From NCBI RefSeq assembly GCF_003058195.1, contig NZ_QBUH01000006.1, positions 62,001 to 126,000 on the forward strand: a stretch of 64,000 nucleotides of DNA, in the 5' to 3' direction. Below the pieces are notes generated by a model, which worked only from the letters and a program-made list of their open reading frames with translations, was not told where the DNA came from and made no database searches. Origin of the DNA: Elizabethkingia sp. YR214. GTDB taxonomy: Bacteria > Bacteroidota > Bacteroidia > Flavobacteriales > Weeksellaceae. Positions 43,976-53,451 of the stretch are shown here, piece after piece. Positions within the stretch are counted from its first letter, which is position 1. The number at the start of each line of letters is the position of its first letter. The position numbers and the translations under genes were made by a program.

Positions 43976-45097
43976 ATGGCAAAAGTAACCCTACGCCATA
44001 AGCCGATAGGTAAAGGAAGAAAAAGCCTGTACTTAGACATTTATCCCCCTATCCAAAGTGAAACAACCGGCAAGCTACTTAGAAAATTTTATCTTAAACT
44101 ATACATTTACAATCGGCCGAAATCCGAATTTGAAAAACTTCATAATAAAAAAACCGCTTCATTGGCTCAGCATGTACGTGCCCAGCGGCAAATTGACCTT
44201 GATAATGCTGACTATGGATTTCTAATTAAAACAAAATTGAATGCTGATTTTGTAGAATTTTTTCAAAAAGAAGCAGATAAAAGACCAGGATCCGTGCACT
44301 GGAGTATGGCAGTCACCTATTTTAAAAAATTTGTGGGCAAAGTATTTCTCTTTAAATATCTTAATGAAACACTCTGTGAGGCGTATAAGAATTATCTACT
44401 ATCTTCACCTGCGCTTGGACGCTCAAAGAGGAAAATTCAAAAGAATACTGCTTCCACCTATTTTTCAAGATTTAAATCCGTTCTTAAAAAAGCCTATAGA
44501 AACAAATACATTTCGGCAGATCTGGGAAATGCCATTTACAATATCAAAATGGATGATACCCATAGACCTTACCTTTTTAAGGATGAATTACAAAAAATGG
44601 CCAATTCTGAATGTAGCTCGCCTATTGTTAAGAAAGCAGGCTTATTTTCTGCATTAACCGGACTTCGCTTTTGCGATATTGAAAATCTAAAGTGGTGCGA
44701 TATACAGGGTACATCCGGAAATTATTATATTTTATATAAGCAGAATAAAACAGGAAAGGCAGAGTACTACCCTATTTCAGATGATACCCTTTCGCTATTA
44801 AATCCTCATGGTGAATATGATGCAAAAGTTTTCGAAGGCCTAACCTATTCTGATGTAATCAAATTCCTCCCTGAATGGATTAAAAATGCCGGAATAAAGA
44901 AACATTTTACATTCCATGGTTTTCGTCATACATTCGCAACGTTGCAGCTGACATCAGGTACGGATATCTATACTGTATCAAAATTACTAGGCCATAAAGA
45001 TGTTAAGACTACAGAAGTATATGTGAGAATTGTGGATGAGTTGACAAAAAAGGCTTCCGAAAAAATTAAATTAGATTTGAATGAAAAAACTAATTAA
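43976..45097 (+). CDS. Tyrosine site-specific integrase
   Basis: 373 residues from ATG 43976 (MAKVTLRHKPIGKGRKSLYL). N-terminal arm-binding domain, SAM-like core-binding domain (about 95-185), and catalytic domain with Arg in LTGLRFCDIENL, HGFRHTFATL (His-x-x-Arg), LLGHKDVKTTEVYVRI (second His and the nucleophilic Tyr). All catalytic residues are intact. It is the likely enzyme for insertion into mnmE. The N-terminal features match the common Bacteroidota phage-type integrase class. Confidence 0.94.
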   Translation: MAKVTLRHKPIGKGRKSLYLDIYPPIQSETTGKLLRKFYLKLYIYNRPKSEFEKLHNKKTASLAQHVRAQRQIDLDNADYGFLIKTKLNADFVEFFQKEADKRPGSVHWSMAVTYFKKFVGKVFLFKYLNETLCEAYKNYLLSSPALGRSKRKIQKNTASTYFSRFKSVLKKAYRNKYISADLGNAIYNIKMDDTHRPYLFKDELQKMANSECSSPIVKKAGLFSALTGLRFCDIENLKWCDIQGTSGNYYILYKQNKTGKAEYYPISDDTLSLLNPHGEYDAKVFEGLTYSDVIKFLPEWIKNAGIKKHFTFHGFRHTFATLQLTSGTDIYTVSKLLGHKDVKTTEVYVRIVDELTKKASEKIKLDLNEKTN

Positions 45098-45110
45098 TTT
45101 AAATTGTAAT

Positions 45111-45150
45111 AGCCATTACTTTATCTGACAGTTAACGGCTTTTTTTTCGT
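45111..45150 (+). terminator. Probable terminator after the integrase
   Basis: An imperfect stem (AGCCATTAC/GTTAACGGCT) is followed by T8. It separates integration genes from the defence operon. Confidence 0.5.
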
Positions 45151-45247
45151 AACACTGAACACATTAGTTATAATTAACTTAGATATTTTTACCATTCGTT
45201 CATCTTCAAATCCTCCGTAAATATATTATATATTCTTAAGAAGTTGA

Positions 45248-45255
45248 TATATTTG
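45248..45255 (+). promoter_or_regulatory. Promoter -7 element (TATATTTG) for the defence operon
   Basis: A perfect TAnnTTTG match 19 bp before ATG 45274; a longer reading frame from 45244 overlaps it and is rejected. Confidence 0.6.
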
Positions 45256-45273
45256 CATGAAATGCAGATTAGT

Positions 45274-45489
45274 ATGAGTAAGATGCCCATAAATAGACTT
45301 AAAGCTGTTTTAGCTGAACAAGGAAAGACAAACAAATGGCTTGCGGAGCAGTTAAACAAAAACGAAACTACTGTTTCTCGTTGGTGTACAAACGAAGTGC
45401 AACCATCTATAGACATCTTCGTAGCGATTGCAACTCTATTAAAAATTGATGTAAGGGAATTGATTAACCCAACTAAAACAGAACAATAA
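45274..45489 (+). CDS. XRE-family regulator (controller-protein-like)
   Basis: 71 residues. One HTH of the Cro/C1 type fills most of the protein (INRLKAVLAEQGKTNKWLAEQLNKNETTVSRWCTNEVQPSIDIFVAIATLLKIDVRELI). Its stop overlaps the ATG of the restriction gene (TAATG), so translation is coupled. Small proteins of this kind often time expression of restriction genes (C proteins). First gene of the operon. Confidence 0.88.
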   Translation: MSKMPINRLKAVLAEQGKTNKWLAEQLNKNETTVSRWCTNEVQPSIDIFVAIATLLKIDVRELINPTKTEQ

Positions 45490-47759
45490 TGCGCGTAGAA
45501 ATAAAAGGTAATAAAATCAAAGCTCCATTAAAAGGCAACGATGTTTGGATACCTATTACTCCAGAGGAGGAAATCCGTCAAAAATATATATGCAGATTGG
45601 TCAATATATATGGTTTTACGACTAGACAAATGACTCAAGATTACGATTATTCTAAGCTAACGGATAAAAAAATAAAGACTGATATTTTAGTTTGGAAAAA
45701 TGAAATGAGCTTACAGAATAATGAAAAACCTTTAATTTTCATTGAGTGTAAATCAGATAGCATAATAATAAGACCTGAAGATTATTTCAAAGGAATTGAA
45801 ATTTCAAAACAAATTGGAGCAGATTTTTTTGTAGCTACCAATTCGAAACAAACTAAAATTTATTCCAAAGTTTTCAAGATATCTGAAAAAAAACAGCCTC
45901 ATGAACTAATAAATATTCCCACAAATGAACAGGCTCAAGATGACCGTATAGTCTCTGTTCTATTAGGACAAACAAATGAATTTGCTCGAGATGAATTTAG
46001 TAAAACACTTACAAGATGTCATAATATAATTAGGAACAATGACAAATTATCGCCAGAGGCTGCATTTGATGAAATAAGTAAAATTTTATTTGTCAAAACG
46101 TTATATGAAAGATCGAATAACGAAGGCAATATATTTAGCAAAAAAACATACTTAGATTTAAAACAAAATTTTGCAGACTTACCTGTAAATAAAAATTTCC
46201 CATTCTATCAAGAGCTTTTTGAAAAAGTAAAAAAGGAACTAATTAATGACGACCTATTTGAACCGAATGAAATTATTCGTATTAGAGAAAACAGTTTTGA
46301 ATCTATTATAGAAGAATTGGAAACTTATAACCTTTCCACAACTTCTGATGACGTAAAAGGAATTGCTTTTGAACAGTTTTTAGGTAAAACATTCAGAGGG
46401 GAACTAGGCCAATTCTTCACGCCAAGAACGATTGTGGATTTTATGGTGGAAGTTCTCGACCCCCAAGAAAACGAAGTGATTTGTGATCCTTGCTGTGGTT
46501 CAGGAGGTTTTTTAATCAAAGCTTTTGAATATGTCAGAGCAACAATTGAGAATGAAATCCATTTAGCAAAAGAGAAGATCAAAAAGGAGTTCTATGATGC
46601 GAAGTATGAAAAACTAACAGAAAAAAAGAAAATAGAAATTGATGAAAAAGTAAACAATCTTTTTAACAAGCTAAATGCTGAATTAGATGTTAACAACCCC
46701 CAAAGTAGAATCAGAGAATTGAGCTACGAATGTATTTTTGGAACAGATGCCAATCCGCGCATGAGTAGGACTGCAAAAATGAATATGATAATGCACGGAG
46801 ACGGTCATGGTGGTGTTCATCATAATGATGGCTTACTAAACGTAAACGGAATCTTCGAAAATCGTTTTGATGTTATTTTGACCAATCCTCCTTTTGGAAG
46901 TCGGGTTGAGAAATCTCTTAAAATAACGGAAGCGGACAAATACACGGATGTACATAGAATTGCAAAGTACCGTGAAAGGTATGGTAAGGATTATGATGAA
47001 GCCCTAAAACAAATCAATGACAACATAGACAAACCACTGTTGGATTTGTACGATACAGGAAGTATGAGTACACTTACTGAAGTATTGTTTATTGAACGTT
47101 GTCTAAACTTGTTAAAAGCAGGTGGACGAATGGGAATTGTATTACCCGAAGGTGTACTAAATAATACCAATTTGCAAAGAATCAGAGATTATATAGAAAG
47201 CAAAGCTAAAATTTTGTTTATAGTTTCTATTCCGCAAGACGTATTTATAGCAAGTGGGGCGACGGTAAAACCAAGTTTACTTTTCTTTAAAAAGTTTACC
47301 GAAGAAGAAGCTCAACAGTACAAAAAGATTACTGCAAAAGCCGAAAAAGAAATTACTAAAAACTATGAGCTGAAAACTAATCCAATTCTTGCAAAGTTGA
47401 AATTAAAAGGTGAAGAAGGACTTAATACCGAAGAAAAAAAGAAGCTACGTAAAGAATTAAAACAAATTAGTGAAAGCATTACAGTAGAAATAAAAGCGCT
47501 GGTTAAAAAACAATTTAACTATCAAATTCCGATTGCCGAAGTCAAAAAAGCAGGTATAAGTACTACAGGTGGACAAATTGAAAATGAATTAGAGCCATTA
47601 GCAACTGAATTTAAAAAATATAAAGAGCAAAATCAACTTTGGAAAAATTATGTAAAAGAGATTAGATACCAAATAATCGATGAAGAAATAGATCGACGAA
47701 GTATTATTGATGGAATTATTTCAGAGCCAGAAGTTTTTTATGCTAAAACAAATAATTAA
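45489..47759 (+). CDS. Nuclease-methyltransferase fusion (HsdR-N plus N6-adenine methylase)
   Basis: 756 residues. N-terminal HSDR_N-type nuclease (about 20-130) with D65 and E86-C-K88 in KTDILVW...FIECKSD, the PD-(D/E)xK triad. Then HsdM helical domain (about 155-300) and N6 methylase: GQFFTPRTIVDFM (308-320), SAM motif DPCCGSGGF (333-341), NPPF (466-469). A charged helical insert (about 352-400) is unusual. Nuclease and methylase in one chain, with a separate S subunit and no motor, resembles BcgI-like type IIB/IIG systems rather than type I. Ends in TAATG overlapping hsdS. Confidence 0.85.
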   Translation: MRVEIKGNKIKAPLKGNDVWIPITPEEEIRQKYICRLVNIYGFTTRQMTQDYDYSKLTDKKIKTDILVWKNEMSLQNNEKPLIFIECKSDSIIIRPEDYFKGIEISKQIGADFFVATNSKQTKIYSKVFKISEKKQPHELINIPTNEQAQDDRIVSVLLGQTNEFARDEFSKTLTRCHNIIRNNDKLSPEAAFDEISKILFVKTLYERSNNEGNIFSKKTYLDLKQNFADLPVNKNFPFYQELFEKVKKELINDDLFEPNEIIRIRENSFESIIEELETYNLSTTSDDVKGIAFEQFLGKTFRGELGQFFTPRTIVDFMVEVLDPQENEVICDPCCGSGGFLIKAFEYVRATIENEIHLAKEKIKKEFYDAKYEKLTEKKKIEIDEKVNNLFNKLNAELDVNNPQSRIRELSYECIFGTDANPRMSRTAKMNMIMHGDGHGGVHHNDGLLNVNGIFENRFDVILTNPPFGSRVEKSLKITEADKYTDVHRIAKYRERYGKDYDEALKQINDNIDKPLLDLYDTGSMSTLTEVLFIERCLNLLKAGGRMGIVLPEGVLNNTNLQRIRDYIESKAKILFIVSIPQDVFIASGATVKPSLLFFKKFTEEEAQQYKKITAKAEKEITKNYELKTNPILAKLKLKGEEGLNTEEKKKLRKELKQISESITVEIKALVKKQFNYQIPIAEVKKAGISTTGGQIENELEPLATEFKKYKEQNQLWKNYVKEIRYQIIDEEIDRRSIIDGIISEPEVFYAKTNN

Positions 47760-49105
47760 TGCAGGTAGCCGAAAAAAAATATTTAAAATACATAGACTAT
47801 CTTCAATTAGACAATTGGAGTGTTCAAAGTTTGCTTGATCCTGCCTTCAATTATTCTAACAAATTTTCATTATCAAGAATTGGAGATTTTTTGATAAAAA
47901 GTAGAAGTATTATCAATATTGACGATCACATAATTTATAAACGGATAACTGTTAGAATCAATAATAATGGAGTGTTTTTGAGGGATAAGGAAAAAGGGGT
48001 AAGTATTGGAACGAAAAGACAATACTTAACCAAATCAGGTCAATTTATTGTTTCCAAAATTGATGCAAGAAATGGTGCCTTTGGTATTATTCCAAAAGAA
48101 CTTGATGGAGCAATAGTAACCAATGACTTCCCTTTGTATGATGTTGATACAACTAAAATAGATCCTCGTTTTTTACTACTAATAACTACAACCAAAGAGT
48201 TTATAAACTTTGCTCAAAGCTGTAGTAGTGGAACAACTAATAGACAAAGAATGGATATTGATATGTTCTTAAACCAAAGAATACCTCTTCCCTCTCTTGT
48301 TGAGCAAGAAAAAATCGTAAAAAACTATTATAACAAAATCGAAGAAGCAGAAAAGCTGAACCAAAAAGCAAATAATTTAGAAAGAGAAATTGAACAATAT
48401 TTATTTGAGGAACTAGGTATTCAAAAAGACATCGTTCCTAAAACCAAAAATAAAAGTATAATGTTTGTGGATTTTTTTAAGATTACAAAATGGGGATTAG
48501 ATTTTATTGGGAAAAGTATCAATAAAAAACAATTATATAAAGAATTTTCGATTGATCAATTATGCAAAATAGGTAGCGGTGGAACACCATCTAGAACTAG
48601 AAAATATTTTTATATTGGTGGAAATATCCCTTGGATAAAAACAGGTGAATTAAATAATGCTGTTTTATTTGATACAGAAGAAAAAATCACAGAAGAAGCA
48701 GTAAAAAATAGTAGTGCAAAATTGTACAAGAAAGGAAGTCTTGTAATTGCAATGTATGGAGCTACAATTGGGAAAACAGCTAAATTGGGAATTGATTCAG
48801 CAACAAATCAAGCATGTGCCGTATTATTTGATATTGATAACACACTTGTATTGACCGATTTTTTATGGGAATATCTACAATCTCAAACTGATAATTTAAA
48901 AAAATTAGCATACGGAAGTGCTCAACCAAATTTAAATGCAGGGATTATTAAATCTTATTTAATACCTATTCCTCCAATTTCAAAACAGGAAGAAATCATT
49001 AACGAAATATCAGAGATAAAAAATAAAAAATTGGTATCGGAAACAGAAGCAAAGAAACTTTTAATTGAAGCTCAACAAGAGTTTGAACAAACAATATTTA
49101 GCTAA
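47759..49105 (+). CDS. Restriction-modification specificity subunit (S)
   Basis: 448 residues with two target-recognition halves. Half 1: KFSLSRIGDFLIKSR...TNDFPLYDVDTTKIDPRFLLLIT..., then a spacer helix (LPSLVEQEKIVKNYYNKIEEAEKLNQKANNLEREIEQYL). Half 2: EFSIDQLCKIGSGGTPSRTRKYFYIGGNIPWIKTGEL...YGATIGKTAKLGI..., then a second helix (PPISKQEEIINEISEIKNK). Each half should bind one part of a split DNA target. It serves the fusion protein just upstream. Four bases separate it from the OLD-like gene. Confidence 0.9.
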   Translation: MQVAEKKYLKYIDYLQLDNWSVQSLLDPAFNYSNKFSLSRIGDFLIKSRSIINIDDHIIYKRITVRINNNGVFLRDKEKGVSIGTKRQYLTKSGQFIVSKIDARNGAFGIIPKELDGAIVTNDFPLYDVDTTKIDPRFLLLITTTKEFINFAQSCSSGTTNRQRMDIDMFLNQRIPLPSLVEQEKIVKNYYNKIEEAEKLNQKANNLEREIEQYLFEELGIQKDIVPKTKNKSIMFVDFFKITKWGLDFIGKSINKKQLYKEFSIDQLCKIGSGGTPSRTRKYFYIGGNIPWIKTGELNNAVLFDTEEKITEEAVKNSSAKLYKKGSLVIAMYGATIGKTAKLGIDSATNQACAVLFDIDNTLVLTDFLWEYLQSQTDNLKKLAYGSAQPNLNAGIIKSYLIPIPPISKQEEIINEISEIKNKKLVSETEAKKLLIEAQQEFEQTIFS

Positions 49106-49108
49106 GAC

Positions 49109-51202
49109 ATGAAAATTAAGCAATTAAAAATAAGCGACTATAAAAACTTAGATGCCCATTTAATACATAATTCAGATATCATTGCTCTAATAGGTAATAA
49201 TGGTAGTGGAAAGAGTAATATTTTGGAAGCGATAAGTCATATTTTCAGAAGTCTTTACGTAGCAAAATATAAAGTTACATTCAACTACTTTATCGAATAC
49301 ATTACATCTAAAAATAATCTAGTTAAGATTGAAAAAATTGGCAATGAAATAAAATATCATTTAGATGAAGTGGAAAAATCAGCATTAGAGATTAGTAATT
49401 ATTTGCCACAAAAAGTAATAGGTATTTACAGTGGTGAAGAAACAAGATTATATGATGACTGTTTTGGTCCATTTTATCTCGAATTTGTTACTAATATAAA
49501 TAAAGCGCAAATTCAGAAAACAGTATATTCTGATTTACCAAAAATGCTTTTTCTAAACAGCTTTTATTGGAATATTTCGCTATTATGCCTACTAATATCT
49601 GATTCTACAGACAATCAAAAATTTGTTGAACAAATTTTGAAAATACAGGACTTAGATAGCATTAAAATTAAAATAGACTTTATTAAAAGAAATTACGCTA
49701 ACTACAATGACAATCAAGCTCTTCGTTTAGTTAGAGATATTGATTCGAAATCAGAATATACATTAAAAGAGTTCAAAAAACTACTGAGTGAAAAATTTTA
49801 TACACCACTTGATGTGTTTAAATATCTTTATTTAGCTTATACTCCCAAAGATGCAAAAATTATTGACGGAATTATTATTGAATTTACCAATAATTTAACA
49901 GTGTCGGACTTAAGTGAAGGTGAGAAAAAGCTACTTTTAATAAAAGGAGCTTTAGAATTTGCAGGGCAAGAGGATAGCATCTTTATTCTTGATGAACCAG
50001 ATTCACATATTCATATCAATAACAAAGAGCAAATTACAAACAGTTTTATTGATTATTTGCATAATCGCCAAATAGTAATAACTACGCATTCTCCAACATT
50101 AACTCAATGCGTTAATGATGAAAATGTATATATGCTTAGTAATGGAAAAATCATTGATAAAAACAAACAAGAAATTATTGAAGAAGTAACGGGAGATTTC
50201 TGGAATAAACATCAACAAAATAGTTTTATTTCCTCTAAAAAGCCAATAATTCTTTTAGTTGAAGGAAAACATGATAAAGAACATATTAATAATGCTTTTG
50301 AAAAATTAAAAGATGAATATACTGATTTGAAATTTGACATCTTTTATATGAATTCAGCATGTAATATTCCTTTAATGATGACAGGATTAAGAACAAGTGA
50401 AATAGAATATAAAAAAATATTCATTGGTATATTTGATGACGACCAAACTGGAAGAACCGAACTTAGTAATACAACTTGTAAATTTCCTGACAACCAAAAT
50501 AAAAAAAGGCACAAAGAAGGCTACTACGCATTTATCTATCCTAAACATGAAAATCATAAAAGCTCAATTTTTACAGTTGAAAACTTTTTTGATTCTTTAC
50601 ATTTGGAAACAGCATATAATTTAGCCTTATCTGAATTATCAGGAAAATTTACAGGTAAGTCAATAGAAACTATCAGTGAAGAAATTAGAGAAAAAGCAAA
50701 ACAAAAACTTTTTGAAAGCAGTAGAAGCTTTGCCAATAAAGAAGATTTCAAAAATTTTAGAAAATTATTTGACTTAATCAGAGATATTAAAGATAAATAC
50801 TATGAAAGCCTAATTGCTATTCATGATCCTAACCCTATCAACGAAACCGAAAATAAGAATAATAAATCTAATGTTAAAGAAGACGACAATATTGAAATTT
50901 ACACAAAACGTAGAAATACGGAAGTAGAGGCCAGATATTATAATGATAAGAAAATTGTATTAATACAGGGAAGCAAGTTATCTGTTGATGTTGTCGATAG
51001 CTATGGAAATAGCATTGAAAGAAATAAAGAGTTAAAAAAGATTGCTGATTTGCAGGAAAATTGTTGGGTACTAAAGGAGGACAAAACTTTTAATTCAGTT
51101 TCAGGTGCTATAAACTATGCAACTGGTGGGAATATGAATGGTTGGGCTCATTGGTTAATTAAAGAAAATAAGAAACCCCTCGAAACCATAAGAGAAAAAT
51201 AG
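49109..51202 (+). CDS. OLD-like nuclease: AAA ATPase plus TOPRIM domain
   Basis: 697 residues. ATPase: Walker A GNNGSGKSN (29-37), ABC-like signature DLSEGEKK (267-274), Walker B FILDEPDSH (292-300), TTHSP (325-329). TOPRIM: LLVEGKHD with E385, and FDDDQTGR with D443-D445 and G448. C-terminal region (455-697) is charged with no recognised fold. Overall like OLD-family nucleases and GajA of Gabija. It is very AT-rich. Packed between the S subunit and a Septu-like pair, so a role in phage defence is likely, but whether it works with the restriction enzyme or separately is unknown. No GajB-like helicase is next to it. Confidence 0.8.
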   Translation: MKIKQLKISDYKNLDAHLIHNSDIIALIGNNGSGKSNILEAISHIFRSLYVAKYKVTFNYFIEYITSKNNLVKIEKIGNEIKYHLDEVEKSALEISNYLPQKVIGIYSGEETRLYDDCFGPFYLEFVTNINKAQIQKTVYSDLPKMLFLNSFYWNISLLCLLISDSTDNQKFVEQILKIQDLDSIKIKIDFIKRNYANYNDNQALRLVRDIDSKSEYTLKEFKKLLSEKFYTPLDVFKYLYLAYTPKDAKIIDGIIIEFTNNLTVSDLSEGEKKLLLIKGALEFAGQEDSIFILDEPDSHIHINNKEQITNSFIDYLHNRQIVITTHSPTLTQCVNDENVYMLSNGKIIDKNKQEIIEEVTGDFWNKHQQNSFISSKKPIILLVEGKHDKEHINNAFEKLKDEYTDLKFDIFYMNSACNIPLMMTGLRTSEIEYKKIFIGIFDDDQTGRTELSNTTCKFPDNQNKKRHKEGYYAFIYPKHENHKSSIFTVENFFDSLHLETAYNLALSELSGKFTGKSIETISEEIREKAKQKLFESSRSFANKEDFKNFRKLFDLIRDIKDKYYESLIAIHDPNPINETENKNNKSNVKEDDNIEIYTKRRNTEVEARYYNDKKIVLIQGSKLSVDVVDSYGNSIERNKELKKIADLQENCWVLKEDKTFNSVSGAINYATGGNMNGWAHWLIKENKKPLETIREK

Positions 51203-51247
51203 CATAAGAAGTCCCAAAAATATACAAACAATAATAAATAGTGAAAA

Positions 51248-52750
51248 ATGCAGATAACATCATTGTATATTAACAATTATAAGCTACTCAAAGACTTTAC
51301 TATTAATTTCAAGAAAGATGTTTCTATCCTAATTGGTATTAATGGTTCAGGAAAATCAAGTATTTTAGAAGTTATTGCTCAAATTTTTAGTGATTGTTAT
51401 CTTGATGAAAAATCTAAGTTCGGTTTTTCTATCGAGTACGAAATACGTTTAGAAGAAATCCTTGGACAAACAACTACATCTGCTGAATTCAAAACAGAAT
51501 ATATTAAAGTTCAGATAAGTGCAGAAAAAGTAAGACAAGAACTAAAATACAAAGTATTTAGTGGACAGCAAATATTAGAAGATAGTCGTTCTATTGAACG
51601 AAAATACGGCTCTATTGAAAAAATATTGCCAAGCAACATAGTAATCTATTATAGCGGTTTGGCAGATATAATGAAAAAAATATGTCTTCCTCACGATGAA
51701 AAACTATCTGTCAATTATCGAAAAGGAAATACAGCAATACATCGTCCGTTTTTTTATTTTGAACCACCTTTATTTAATTTAATACTAATCACGCTTCTGT
51801 CTTATGAGTATGGAGATATTCCACAATTTCTATCCGATAGAGTAAAAATTGGAGGAGTACAAAGCATTCAAATTAATCTTAAAAAGCCTGCTTGGGGCAA
51901 AGGTAAAATCAATGATTGGTGGGGAGCTAAGGGAGAAGTGAAGACATTTTTGGATTTATTAGACACTTTAGATTCTCCTTTAGAAATTAAGGAAGATGAT
52001 TTGCTATCTGAATCAAAAGGAAATGTAATAATAGAAAGTTGGCAAAATGAAAATCTCATCATTACTATTCTTGGGCAAGAAAAGCTGTTTCAAATAAGAG
52101 AATATTTTGTTGAAGAAAAGACCCTGTTTAAAGTTCTAAATACACTTTTAATAGATGGATTTCAACCTGAAGTGAATTTTTCATTTTTCCATGGCGATGA
52201 TACAGAGAAAATAAATACTTTCGGTACACTTAGTGAAGGAGAGCAACAATCAATTATTATACGAGGATTAATAGAACTTGTCAATAATGAAAATACCCTG
52301 TTTTTATTTGATGAACCTGATACTTATTTGCATCCTTCTTGGCAAAGAAAATTCATAGAAAATATTAATGAATTGGCTGAAAATATAGCATACAATAACA
52401 GTCAATTTCTCATCACTACACATTCGCCACAACTATTGAGCAATGCTGACCCTGAGAATAGTGATGTACAAATAATGGAAGATGGAGAGATCATAAAAGT
52501 TACGCCTAAATATTATGGCAAAGACATCAGTACAATTTTGTACGAAATGATGGGTGTGGAAAGAAGAAATAAAAAAGTGTCTAAGCTATTAAGTTCTTTG
52601 TTTAATGCCATAGAAGACGAAGAAATCGAAGAATCACAAAAACAATATAATAGTCTTGTTGAACTTTTGGGAGATAATGACCCTGCATTAGTTAGAGCAA
52701 AAACACAGATTGATTACTTAGAAGAAGAAGTCGATGAAGCAGATAACTAA
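51248..52750 (+). CDS. AAA family ATPase, Septu PtuA-like
   Basis: 500 residues. Walker A GINGSGKSS (30-38), signature LSEGEQQS (328-335), Walker B LFLFDEPDTYLHP (351-363), ITTHSPQLL (389-397). No TOPRIM domain, unlike the preceding gene. C-terminal acidic helices (440-500) are a likely partner interface. Its last 17 bases overlap the HNH gene, a sign of tight stoichiometry. In the Septu system an ATPase (PtuA) controls an HNH nuclease (PtuB); this pair fits that design. No reverse transcriptase is nearby, so it is not a PtuAB retron. Confidence 0.8.
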   Translation: MQITSLYINNYKLLKDFTINFKKDVSILIGINGSGKSSILEVIAQIFSDCYLDEKSKFGFSIEYEIRLEEILGQTTTSAEFKTEYIKVQISAEKVRQELKYKVFSGQQILEDSRSIERKYGSIEKILPSNIVIYYSGLADIMKKICLPHDEKLSVNYRKGNTAIHRPFFYFEPPLFNLILITLLSYEYGDIPQFLSDRVKIGGVQSIQINLKKPAWGKGKINDWWGAKGEVKTFLDLLDTLDSPLEIKEDDLLSESKGNVIIESWQNENLIITILGQEKLFQIREYFVEEKTLFKVLNTLLIDGFQPEVNFSFFHGDDTEKINTFGTLSEGEQQSIIIRGLIELVNNENTLFLFDEPDTYLHPSWQRKFIENINELAENIAYNNSQFLITTHSPQLLSNADPENSDVQIMEDGEIIKVTPKYYGKDISTILYEMMGVERRNKKVSKLLSSLFNAIEDEEIEESQKQYNSLVELLGDNDPALVRAKTQIDYLEEEVDEADN

Positions 52751-53402
52751 ACTTCAAGAACCAAATTCAATGCTTCAACATAGAGCCCAACAGTTCGCTA
52801 ATTTTGATAATATACCAAATATAACCAAAGAAGAACTAAAGCAAAATCTTCTATCAGAACAAGGCTATATTTGTTGTTATTGTATGAGAAGAATTCCAGA
52901 AAAGTCCACGCCTTATATGAAAGTTGAGCATTACAAATGTCAAGACCATTTTCAGGATTTCCAATTAGATTATAGAAATTTATTCGGTGCTTGTACAGGA
53001 AATGAAGGACATCCTAAAAAACTTCAGACTTGTGATACCCAAAAAGCTAATGAAATTTTAACCATTAATCCGCTCAATACAAATCCGAACTGTGAAACAT
53101 TCTTTAAATTTAACTCAGAAGGAGAAATGAGTTCAATATCTGACGACGAAGTTGTAAATAAACAAATAAATGCTATTCTAAATTTGAATATGCAATCTTT
53201 AAAAGATGCTCGAAAGGAAGTTTACTATGTTGTGCAAGAAAGAGTCAGAGCAGAAAGTAAAAGAACAAAAAAGGATAAACCTGCATTTGTAAGGTTTCTT
53301 AATCAGGAACTTCAAGTGTGGCAGAGCAAAACAAACGGCAAATTTAGACCTTATTGTTTAGTGGCTATTTATTATTTGAACAAGAAATTAAGAAGTAACT
53401 AA
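52734..53402 (+). CDS. HNH endonuclease, Septu PtuB-like (TIGR02646-type)
   Basis: 222 residues. Metal/HNH signature: GYICCYCMRRI (CxxC at 47/50), KVEHYKCQ (His66), LDYRNLFGACTGN (Asn82, Cys87), LQTCDTQKANE (Cys100). The pattern is that of the HNH family found beside AAA ATPases in Septu and retron-Ec78 systems. It likely cuts DNA or RNA when its ATPase partner is triggered by infection. Its start lies within the ATPase gene. Last gene of the operon. Confidence 0.82.
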   Translation: MKQITKLQEPNSMLQHRAQQFANFDNIPNITKEELKQNLLSEQGYICCYCMRRIPEKSTPYMKVEHYKCQDHFQDFQLDYRNLFGACTGNEGHPKKLQTCDTQKANEILTINPLNTNPNCETFFKFNSEGEMSSISDDEVVNKQINAILNLNMQSLKDARKEVYYVVQERVRAESKRTKKDKPAFVRFLNQELQVWQSKTNGKFRPYCLVAIYYLNKKLRSN

Positions 53403-53451
53403 ACAGTCAAGACTAAATGAAATTGAAATAAGTTGTTACTTTTTGTTTTTA

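Noticed and set aside
51248-53402. Retron (RT-PtuA-PtuB) interpretation
   Set aside because: No reverse transcriptase gene or msr/msd-like inverted repeats are present beside the ATPase/HNH pair.
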